From: Atkinsonella hypoxylon
Taxonomy: Eukaryota > Ascomycota > Sordariomycetes > Hypocreales > Clavicipitaceae
Direction: 5' to 3'
Assembly (NCBI GenBank): GCA_000729835.1
Contig: JFHB01000237.1
Span: 1 to 44,954, forward strand
DNA length: 44,954 nt
This document shows, in pieces, positions 35,452-44,954 of the stretch (its first letter is position 1; each line of letters begins with the position of its first letter). The position numbers and the translations under genes were made by a program. The notes under the pieces are model-generated. The model ran no database searches, was not told where the DNA came from, and saw only the letters and a program-made list of their open reading frames with translations.

Positions 35452-38400
35452 TTAACTGTTTTTTGTTGTTTTTTCGATTTTTTTAAGTGTTTTTGTTGCT
35501 TTTATAAGCTAGCTAGAAAGCTCTAGTAACTTAATAAATTGTTGATGCTTTTAAATAGCAAGAGGCTTAGTTAGGCTATCTGCTAGCATCTAATTTATAT
35601 CAATATAACTAACCTTAGCTATACCTTTACGAATCTTTTCCCTAATGTAGTTAAACTTCAAAAGGGTGTGCTTAGTTCTACTATACAACGTTAGGTTGTA
35701 AGCAGTAACTATAGCGCCTTAATTATTACACCTAATAGGAATAGGAGGGGTTAAAGGCAGCTTTATCTCCTTAAAAAGGCTGTAGAGCCACTCTAATTCC
35801 CTTATAGCTTTAGATAATGCATTAGATTCTGCTTTTAATGTAGAAAGAGCAATAGTACTAGCTTTCTTTGATTTCCAGCTAATAGGTCCACTAGCTAGCT
35901 TATATAGATAAGTATAGGTTAATTTAGAAGAGACTTTATTACCAGCAAAATCGCTATTGCAATAACTAAGGAGGGTCTTAAGTACTTCTTTACAACTAAT
36001 AGAACTATTAGAAGCTTTAGAAGAAGACCCTATAGGGTGTAGACTAGAACGCTTATAAATAATAGTAAAGCTTCTAGTACTACTTAAGTACCTTAGGAGG
36101 TGCTTAGAGGCGTTTAGGTGCTCTATATAGGGCTTAGCTAGAAAAGTTAATAGCTACTGAACCGAAAAAGCAATATCAGCCCTAGTTAGCAACATAAGGT
36201 ACATTATAGTGCCTATTATGCTCTAATAAAGCTTATAATTGGATTTTAAGAGAAGTTTTGTAACTAATTACTTTAGAATTCCCAGCTGTATAGAGATAGA
36301 AGCCGGCTTAGCATTTAGCATTTTGAATCTTTCTAAGGCTTTAAGGATGTATTGAGATTAGTGGATTTTAATAGACCTTTTAGACCTATTATGGGTAATT
36401 TGTACACCTAGAAAGAATTCTGCTGGTCCTCTATCTTCTATTGGATAAGCTTAATTTAGTAGCTTTTTAAGCTTATTAATATATCGTAAATTAGGCCCAA
36501 TTAGAAGATAGTTATCTACATAAGTAGCAATATACATAGATGTAGCTAGGTTATAAAAGACTGCTGGGTCTAATATAAGAGGTTTAAATCTATGCTTTTA
36601 AAGTAATTCCGTTAGAATTTGCTGCTATTCTCTAGGACTTTACTTTAAACCATAGAGGGATTTTTCTAGCTTAATTACTTGCTCTTTAGAGGGCTTGTAA
36701 TTACAGCTTTTTAGTAGCTTAGCTACTAATGGCGATGCTTGCTCTGCAAATTTAACGAATCTATCTAGGATTTCTATATAAATAGCTTCTTTTAGCTTGC
36801 TATTTAAAAACGCTCCTATAAAATCGATTTACTCGACTTCCTAGTTATTAAAAGCTGCAAGAGCTAATAATATACGCCAGCTAGGAGGAATACTAGTTGC
36901 AGCAAAGGTCTCTAGATAGTCTTAACCTTCTATTTGCATAAATCCCTTAGCAACAAGGTAGGCCTTATATTTAATAGGATTATTTTCTTTATCCTTTTTA
37001 AGCCTATAAATAAGCCTATTCTTTAGAACTCTTCGGCCCTTAAGTACTTAGTCTTTCCCTATAAATTTAAAGGTTCCAGCAGCTAATAGCTGCTTAAATT
37101 CGCTATAGGTAGCTTCTATTTAATGCTGCTTAGCAGAGCTTTTTAGGGCTTGCTTCTACGTATTAGGAAGTTTATCCTTATTACTATTAGAAGTAATAGC
37201 TGCTTTAGTCCTTACCTTAAAGCATAGATCCTTAATTAAGGAAAATATATCTCTATCTAAATCTATAGCATTAGCATTAGCTTTAGCTTCTATAGTAGCT
37301 TCTATAGGTGTTTCTATAGGTATAGGGGCTTTAGGGGCCTCTATAGCTTCTATAGGGTTGCTTAGTAGAAGAGCTTAATCTACAGGTTCTAGTGGATAAT
37401 TTAGCACATCTAGATGACTAGGATAAGGATACTTAGGAGTATAATTATCCACTAATTGCTAGTTATTAATTTCTCCCTCTAAAGGATTATCTACTATAGA
37501 ACCAATAGGAACCTTAGGGATGCCCTATGAAATAGGACCTATTCCTTCTATAATTTTAACGAAGCTAGTCTTTATAACAGCTCGTTTAGAGGGGATGTAT
37601 ATTAGATATATATTAGAACTTAGCGTAGCTAAAAGTCTACTAGAAATAGTTCTTTTAGCTAGCTTCTGCAACCTAGATTGTTGTTCTAAAGGAATTAGAA
37701 CTTCGCAATAGGAGCCTATAGCCCTTATTTTAGTAAAATTAAGCTTATAGGTCCTAGAAGGCTCTAAATTAGCTAGATATAGCTGTTTAGGACTTAGTGG
37801 TTTAGTACTATTTGCAGTAGTATTAACTAAATCTACTATAGCAGAAAGGATGTAAGACTATAGATATAGAGGTAATTGTAACTACTGTAGGGTAGCACAT
37901 AAACGGTCTAGAAGTACCCTTATAGCTCTCTCTATTAGCCTATTCTATTCGTAAATATAGGGGCAAGAGGTACTAAAGCAAATACCCTTAGAAGATAGCT
38001 AAGCTTGCAACCTAGTATTAATTTCTATACTACTATTAAAATAAAGGTGTTTAGGGTAGCAGTTATACTGGTTTTTTAATTCCTTAAAGAAGCCTTTAAT
38101 ATAGCTATAGAGAGTAGAACCCTCTTTATTAGCTAGATTAAAAGACCACTTATACCGTAATTTTCTATTAATTAGAAAAAGAACTAGAGGCCTCTTATTG
38201 TGCAGTATAGGCTCTATTTTAACGGTATCTCCCTCTATAATATCTAAACATCTAGGGGGGTTAGGAATAGTATGCTTACTAGGTCTTCTAACAGCTTTAG
38301 CTTAGTTATAAGCTAGGCAGTTAAAATCCTTTTCCTTGATTTTTGTAAAATTAAGAATACCTTTAGTAATAGAAGCAGTCTTCTTTAGTAAAGGGAGTCC

Positions 38401-40737
38401 TATATGCCCTAATCTAACGTACTAAGTAGCAGCTAATTCTAGGAGCTTCTTATAGGAAGAAGAAGCAGTAGGATTTATACTACTAGAATTATCATTAGAG
38501 CTAGCTTCCTGTTGCTCCCTATCTTGCTAGATCTCTTGAGAACCACAGGCCTCGTTTAAGGGATCTAGACGGCCACTTCCTCTAATATCTAGCAACTTAG
38601 GATTTAGACCTTCTAAATCCCCGTTATTAGAAGGAATCTAACTAGAAGCCCGTTTAGGAACTAGGGCTAATAGCTCTATAGCATTGTTATTAGTATTATC
38701 TTCTTCTTTAAAATTAGATAATTCCTCGATACAGCTATATTCCTTAGGATTAAAACTAGGCTGTTAAGGGATTTAAACCTCTATAGGATAACTAGCATTA
38801 TAACCGCTATTATAACTATTGCTAGTAAATCCTATATAAGAGAGATTTGCGTGGTTTTTACACACTCTAGAGGTCTCTTGCCCTTTAAGCTATAGAAAGA
38901 AACTATACTTTTTGGGATTTAGAAGCCTACAGCAGCTTCTATTAGCTAGAAATAGCTGATTTCTAAGGAGAGTGCCCCCTGTTAAATAGTGCTTTAGACT
39001 ACTAATTAGGTTAGTATCTAAACCTAGGCAATACAGTGCATCCTTTAGAGCTAAAGGCCTGTATTTAGCTAGATTTGTACTAACTAGTACCTAGAATACA
39101 GCAGTTCCCTGTCCTTTAGGATAAATAGGACCTCCTCTAGTAGCAATAGGCGCGGTTTTACCCTTTTTTATAGGCTTAAAAGTCCTAAAAAATGCCTTAT
39201 TGTTAACTATATAACAGGTAGAACCTGTATTGTATAGTAAGGAGTTTTTAATTATTCTATTAGAATAGTTAAAAGAAGGGATATTATTACTAGTAGTACT
39301 AGTATCACTAGTAGTAGATTCTGTATCTAAATCGTAAGAATTATCACTACTAGAACTGCTAGAATTATTAGATTCTATAGTATCCTAGTTGCTAGTAGAT
39401 AGGTTATAACAACCTATAGCAAAAGCAGCTTCTCTATCCTTATTCCTAGAGTTTTTGTTACTTCTTCTTCAGCCCTTCTACTTCTTCTTATTCTTAGAGG
39501 CTTTATCTTAATCTTTTTCTTTAGAGGCATTAGAATCGTTAGAATTAGAATCGGAATTCTTCTTCTAATTAGGAGGATTCTTTCCTTAATTAGCCTTATT
39601 ATTAGAACTATTAGAATTAGAAGCTTTATAACTAAGAGCCTTAGATATAGAGGAGCTTTTATCTCTTTGTTCTTCTAATAAGTTAGCTATAAGGAACTGT
39701 AAACTTAGCATTTTTACAGATAGACCTTATGCTCTAGCAGCTCTAATAGAATATTGCTGCCTTTCAGCCTAGCTAGAGAAGGTCTTCTTTAAAGCATTAA
39801 TATAATGATTTACTTAGTTAATAGGATTAATAGCTACACTATAGAGCTGTAATCTAGCTAGTAAATTATTAAATTCAGCATTAAAGGCCTCTAAAGATCC
39901 CTTATAGTTCGAAAACGATAAGTTATAATAACTAGCATATAGCGTACTACGTTGTATTTCAGCACTCTGCAAATATTGCCTAACTAGAACGTTATAGGCA
40001 TCTACAGGGGACTTATGCCAGCTTATAGCAGCTTAAGGTCTAGATTAGCAACTATCTCTTATAATTATAAGGATAATAGCTTGTTCTAAATCTACTAAAG
40101 TACTAGCTATACTAGGATTATTAATAAATTAAGGGAATCCTAGTGCCCTAAATTAAATAGTTAAAGCTTGCTTCTACTGTTTAAAATTTTTAGGGCCTTT
40201 TAGCTTAGCAGCCTCTAGAATCGAGTGGACCTTCTTATTTAGCTCTTTTATAGTGCCTTCATTAAAAGTAGGCAGAAAAGTAGCACTATTAGAACTAGAA
40301 GGTTTAGGGACTTCAAAAGAGACTTTAGAAGTCTTAGAAGTAACAGGATCTGCTTTAGGAGACCCTATAGAGAGTTTACCCATAGATGTAATTATAGTAT
40401 CTAATTTACTTAGTAAATCAGCTATATTACCTTTATTTTGGCTTTATTTTGCTTCACTATGCCTAATGAATCTATTTAGGGTCTCTTGTTACTTATCCAT
40501 TTAAGCTTTTAGATCAGCTTGCATATTATAGACTTACACTACTCTTTCAGAAGCTAATCTAGCTTCCTTTAGAGCCTTCTCAGCTGTATAATCTTCTTTA
40601 TTAGAAGAGGAATCTACTAGCTAAGGGGGGGACCTTGCTGGACCAGGAAAGCTAGTAGCAGCTGTAGCTAGTGTACTAGAACCACTACCCCGTTTAGAGC
40701 TTGTGCTCTTTCCCTTGCCTATTCCTTTTAGTGCTAT
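35452..40737 (-). pseudogene. Copia-1 gag-pol polyprotein, copy 3, RIP-disabled
   Basis: The frame runs from a probable lost start (ATA at 40737-40735, context AAAATAGCAC) to TAA at 35454-35452, 1762 codons, and all landmarks I checked are in phase. Gag includes an open stretch at 40174-40383. The protease motif reads N-T-G, with N at 39229-39231 for the usual Asp. The integrase spans roughly 38700-37700, followed by a Pro/Glu-rich linker near 37300-37500. Reverse transcriptase (about 37130-36400) has YVDN at 36511-36522 in place of YVDD. RNase H contains GPISWKSKKASTIALSTLKA near 35830-35890, and the frame ends with a Lys-rich tail. Stops are mostly TAG/TAA at Gln or Trp positions. The terminal TAA could itself be a mutated CAA, so the end is slightly uncertain. 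It would encode all enzymes for reverse transcription and integration if intact. Confidence 0.85.
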
Positions 40738-41679
40738 TTTAAGGGTTTTAATAGCTAATTTAACGCTCTTTATAGCTAATTATAGCCAAATTACAGTAGA
40801 AATAGTAGTAAATAACAGTAATAACTTCTACTAGATATCAATAGATTGCTCTATTATAGGCCTAGAAGTGCCCTATATCTTTAGAAATTATACTGAGATT
40901 TTCCTCTAATTTCTTTCGTAATAGGTATAACGGGCTCTAAGGCTGCGTTGTATTGCGATCTGTATGCGCATACAATTTGTATAGCAGACTAGATTGACAA
41001 GCGGTCGCGAGGGGCACAAAACACAGTCCTAGCTATTTTTAGCCAAAAAATTCAGGAGATTCTTCTCTAATTAGGTTCTAACAAATCAGTGGAGACCTAG
41101 GCACAGCTAATTTAGGGATATCTAGCTAATTCCCACTTTAAAATCCTAACCAGTGGGATTACTACACAAATTAATTCTGCAACCGAAAACACAGGAATAT
41201 CTAATAGCAACAAGAGCTGTTAAGCGTGCACTACAAATTGTAGTATAGCTACTAATAGAGGTGCATAGAGTGCACAATATACAAGATAACAGCACAACAA
41301 CAAGCAATGTAGTGCAGCGCTAAGCTTATTTCTTAATGGAAATAATTGATTAAGCAGTGCCTAATAAAACAATTTACAGTGCAAATATAATGTGTGCAGA
41401 TATATATATTTTAATGTTGCGCAACAATAGAACCTAGCTATTAAGAATAGCTTCAAAAGTGTGTATGCACAGGGTGTATAGAGTGCAGGAGGCATAGGGT
41501 GGGCAGAATGAAAACACTAGTATAGTGGCTAGCGATGTGTATGCAGCAGGTATTAATAGCTTCCAGCAAGCTACTAATAGCAGCAATAGCTGCTAGCGTA
41601 GGTCTCAATATAGCTTCTAGTGGGTAATACAGTACACAATAGTAGATTTCAGCGGGCTAACAGCTTGCAGATAGGTCTT
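40738..41679 (-). other. Copia-1 untranslated leader, copy 3
   Basis: This is the best preserved leader. It contains the palindrome TGTTGCGCAACA at 41415-41426, the 7-bp-stem hairpin at 41436-41452, and repeated TGCAC/AGGGTG motifs near 41260-41275 and 41462-41500. It has many TG and CA steps, unlike most of the window. No coding frame is shared by the three copies. Confidence 0.6.
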
Positions 41680-41693
41680 CCGGGCTCATAACC
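41680..41693 (-). other. Copia-1 primer-binding site (internal initiator tRNA-Met segment)
   Basis: The plus strand reads CCGGGCTCATAACC directly against the LTR edge at 41694. This matches the anticodon stem-loop of initiator tRNA-Met (GGGCTCATAACC with the CAT anticodon), not its 3' end. The element would thus be primed by a cleaved half-tRNA, as known for Drosophila copia. Confidence 0.75.
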
Positions 41694-42391
41694 TATTGAA
41701 AATAATAGGGATTACAGGACTAAATATCTAAGAGGGTAGTAGTCTCTTAGATTTAGCACCTATAATTGCTCCTAGCAATTATCACGTAGTAGAAGCAGCA
41801 GCAGCCTAAATTAAGCTGTAGTGTATAGTACTAGATTACGTAAAGGCAATAGATAACTGTAATAGTAGTATCTTTATATTAAGAGCGCTGTAACAAACAA
41901 GTTAGTAAGGGTAGGATCTTAAATCTTTCTAGTCCCTTATAGACCCTTTAACTATATTAGTAGGCTGTAGTCGCTAGAAGGGGCTTATAGGCTACTTTAT
42001 AATTTCCGCAAAAAGATTTACTATATAAAAACAAAAAAATCGACTTACGGCTATACAAACGAGACGCTTATATGTACAATTTAACAAATTCCACTAATAA
42101 TAAGCAACCCTTATAAGCAACTCTATCTAACAATTATACTATTAAATAGCCCTAATTCTTAGCTTTTAAATAGTATACTTTTTAAATTTCTACTATTACT
42201 AGTTGTAGAGAAAATCGCAGTTAAAGTTGACTATAGGTTAGGCAACTTTGCCTTAGTTAAATCTAGATGTTTGCATCTAGTAACAACGATATCTCTACCA
42301 AAAATCAACGTAACAAGACCTAATAAGGGTCACGTGATAGAGCAACTAGTAGGCATAAAAATAGGCTATACAGGGTAGCTTATTTTTAACA
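41694..42391 (-). mobile_element. Copia-1 5' LTR, copy 3
   Basis: This 698-bp LTR is bounded by the primer-binding site on the left and target duplication AGAAC on the right. It begins TGTTAAAAATAAGC on the element strand. It contains the inverted candidate TATA box at 42021-42027. Confidence 0.88.
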
Positions 42392-42396
42392 AGAAC
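42392..42396. repeat. Target site duplication, right (AGAAC)
   Basis: Second copy of the 5-bp duplication flanking Copia-1 copy 3. Gypsy-D sequence resumes immediately after it. Confidence 0.7.
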
Positions 42397-44954
42397 TATA
42401 CTTATTTTTAGCGGTTTTTAAAAACTTTTTATATATCCTATTTAATCTAAGTTTATAGTCTTAATTCTAATTAGCTTTAAATCTTTAAATAATCTTAATA
42501 TACTATTATTAAATCTTAGTTAGTCTTAAATATATAAATAAATAAACTTAACCTCCCTTCTCCCTAAAGCTAAAGATATAGAAACTACAGTATTAGCTTT
42601 TATAAAAGCTATAATAAGTTATATATCTTAGTAAAGTTATAGGCAAATTACTAAGATTAAATAATATTGTTAATCTCCTTATAGCTTCTGCGCTCTTCTT
42701 TAGGTATTATTAGTAGATAAACTTCTATTATATACTTTAGATAATATTATAGTAAAAGGTCTACTTTAGCGTTATTATCCTTAAAATCCTCTTTTTAGTA
42801 TAGGTGTAATATATAGTCCTTAGAAACTATTTAATCTAATATATTATACTAAGCATTAGTAGGTTATAAATTATTAGTATTTTACTTAAAGTTGCTAGTG
42901 TCTTTACTATACTAAGCAGTATATTATAGGGTATAGAGCTATTTATTAGCAGTAAAAGTCTACTATCTCTCTAGATTAAGCTTAAACTTCTTAATATAAT
43001 CCCTAGAAATAGTTTTATTAAGCACTATACTATTTAAGGTCTTTAAATAGTAAGCGCTAGTAACTTTTACTTAACTATATACTTTAAAAGAACTATTCTA
43101 TTATATTACTAACTTCTTCTTTATTAATATATCTATAACTCTTTATATATTATATATAAGAACTAGATCTTTTAGAACTAATTAATCTTTTTCCTTTTAC
43201 AATAATACCTCTTAGTTCTAGTTTATTTAATTAGCTAAGTATTGCCTAAATATAAAGACTTTTATATAAGCCTTTTAGATATCTACTTCCTTTTATTCTA
43301 GTATTTTAACTCTTACTTTAAAGAGATTCTACATTATTATAACTTCTAACTAATTAATTAACCTTTAAGTAAGAAATTTAACTTCTAAAGAAAGAATAAG
43401 CTTTTAACTATAAATTAGGTAGAAAGTAGATTTACTATATAACGCTTATACAGCTATATAGTCTATTAATAGTGCTTTATTTAGTAATTTAAACTACCTT
43501 TTATTAGAACCTTCTATCTTTAAAAGAGTAAATATAAGCGTTTAATAACTAGCTTTAATAGGTAAATTAGCTTTTAAATTATACACTAATGTCTTAATCC
43601 CTTTAATTCTAATAGCTTTAATTACTTTTTTAAGATTTCTATATATTTTTAGCTCTTTATTAAAAACTAGAAATTAAAAGACTTTAAATTATATAATTAG
43701 TTTTATTAAGAACTTCTAAATAGCTGCAATATTAGTATATTATATAGAGTGCACTTTTATTTATCTAGTAAGGTTATATTTTGCTTTTAGAAGGTACTTA
43801 AAACTATAATTAAGTAGTATATATTAGGTATTAATATATATTTTACTTATTAAGTTACCTAAAGCTACTAATATTAATAATTCTTTAGGCCTTTAAGAAG
43901 TAAACTTTTAGTATACCTTACAATAAAAAATTATTACTTAAACTATATTTAAGAGTTCTTTCTAAAAGTACTTAATTCTAACTACTTAAAATATAACTTC
44001 TATACTTTTATAACCTATTTACTTATATAAAGCCTTAATAATCTTCTTCTATTATATTAAGTCTTTAATAATTAAAGTAGAACCCTTTATTATACTAATT
44101 AGTCTCTTCTATAATAGGCCTTTATCTAAGAAGTATTACTTAGCACTTATATAAAGTTACTTATACTTACTTTTATTTAAATTAAATAGTCTTTATAATG
44201 TTAAAAGGAAATCTATAATTTATTAAGTTCTAAGAGTATAGTATACTCTATTGTATAGCTAGATCTTATTAACGTTAAGCTATAGGTTAATAAAATCTTT
44301 AATATTCCCTTTAGCTACTTAATTTAATATATTAGAAAGCCTACCTTCTTTATATAATAAAGTATTAGCTATTTTATTCTTTTCTCCTAGAATATACCTA
44401 GCTGTAAAATTAAACAGTATAATATAACTAATCTATTATATAATAAGTATACTTAAGACGTTATTAATAGCGCTATTAAGCTAATATATAAGTACTTAAG
44501 AATTAGTCTTTAGAGTAAAGAGAACTCTATAGAGATAAATTTATAGCTTTCTTAATATATAAATAATAGCTTTATATTTCTACTTTATTCTATTATACTT
44601 AATTTCTAAATTACTTTAATATTTACTTTTATATTATATAAAGTGTTATTACTTATTAATAATTTACATTAAAACTGCTCTTTATCCTTTTAAGCTTATA
44701 TTAACTATTAATATAATTTCTTTAGCGCTTAAGCTAAGATTAATTATTATAAGAACTAATATAGTTATTATTATATACTTAAGGACCTTTATAGTGTTCT
44801 TTTAGTTTAGTTCTTAAGTTTACTTAATACTCTTCTTAAGTAAGATTATAAAAGGCTTAGCTTTTATAGAGTAATACTATACTTAAATATAATAATAGCC
44901 TATAAGCTTAAAAAGAATTTAACCTTAAAAATATTCTTATACTCTATTTACTCT
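42397..44954 (-). pseudogene. Gypsy-D pol relic, inverted copy (right arm, outer part, incomplete)
   Basis: The reverse complement of this stretch aligns with 25610-28165. On the minus strand it reads the RNase H part (right edge of the window) and then integrase with the GPY/F-like module (near 43080). Like the left copy it is full of TAA and TAG codons, and the integrase zinc-binding and catalytic positions fall in equally mutated sequence. The reverse transcriptase would lie beyond 44954. It is separated from the rest of the arm (32275-34567) by Copia-1 copy 3. Confidence 0.75.

Larger units (their letters stand above)
34568..42391 (-). mobile_element. Complete Copia-1 element, copy 3 (7824 bp)
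   Basis: This structurally complete LTR retrotransposon on the minus strand has two 698-bp LTRs, a 5-bp target duplication, a primer-binding site, a leader of about 940 bases, a 1762-codon gag-pol frame with many RIP-type stops, and a polypurine tract. It is inserted in the Gypsy-D right arm. It serves as reference for the truncated copies 1 and 2. The two LTRs differ, in the parts I compared, only by transitions. Confidence 0.88.

Noticed and set aside
34563..42399. 8-bp target duplication AGAACTAT with LTRs ending TTTTCA
   Set aside because: The sequence allows it, but Copia elements usually make 5-bp duplications. Ending the LTR at AATA also puts the primer-binding site exactly at its edge. 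The ambiguity is noted.
1..44954. Host genes, tRNA or rRNA genes, CRISPR array
   Set aside because: No tRNA-like fold, no regularly spaced repeats, and no open frame over 103 codons outside transposon relics. The tRNA-Met match at 41680 is only 14 nt and is a primer-binding site.
1..44954. Centromere or Starship-type giant element
   Set aside because: A dense RIP-mutated retrotransposon block would fit a centromere or any AT-rich isochore. No tyrosine recombinase or cargo genes are seen, so neither can be claimed.

Overview
The window looks like a relic transposon block from a filamentous ascomycete (Pezizomycotina). It shows the signature of repeat-induced point mutation (RIP). The DNA is very rich in TA and poor in TG and CA, repeat copies differ almost only by C/T and G/A transitions, and coding frames are broken mainly by TAA and TAG where Gln and Trp codons would stand. 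I see no host gene, tRNA, rRNA or CRISPR array. Species cannot be named from this.

Layout, left to right: 1-507 is unassigned AT-rich DNA. 508-989 is a 482-bp repeat (R487 copy A) that recurs at 30462-30948. 990-3655 is a Tad1-like LINE reverse transcriptase relic, followed by non-coding or unassigned DNA to 5526 that includes a 13-A tract. 5527-7043 is a gag fragment of a Gypsy-type element (Gypsy-C), cut by Copia-1 copy 1 (LTR 7044-7737, leader, gag to 10126). That copy is cut in turn by a reverse-strand Copia-2 element (LTR 10127-10655, pol to 13505). Copia-1 copy 2 starts at 13506 and runs through gag, protease and integrase to the start of reverse transcriptase, where a 323-bp LTR (LTR-B copy 1, 18940-19262) cuts it. 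Then come a Gypsy gag relic, Gypsy-C copy 2 (20279-23316), LTR-B copy 2 (23317-23639), and a Gypsy-D pol relic on the plus strand (from about 23640 to 28160) with about 2.3 kb of unassigned sequence after it.

From 25610 to the right edge the window is organised as a large inverted duplication of Gypsy-D. The left arm is 25610-30461. The right arm is 32275-34567 plus 42397-44954, running off the window. A spacer of about 1.8 kb lies between them and contains R487 copy B. The right arm is split by a structurally complete reverse-strand Copia-1 (copy 3, 34568-42391) with two 698-bp LTRs, a 5-bp target duplication, a polypurine tract, a primer-binding site matching the anticodon-arm region of initiator tRNA-Met, and a 1762-codon gag-pol frame. 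The left arm preserves the matching unoccupied site, which fixes the insertion boundaries.

All coding features are pseudogenes. Several frames are nevertheless preserved over kilobases without net indels (Copia-1 copy 3, Copia-2 pol, Gypsy-D pol), so the damage is mostly point mutation rather than deletion. Catalytic acidic residues are repeatedly changed (D to N, E to K). I found no convincing new biological system. The more interesting items are the internal-tRNA priming signal of Copia-1, its structured and less mutated leader, the inverted Gypsy-D duplication, the R487 repeat, and the same-length LTR-B pair without target duplications.
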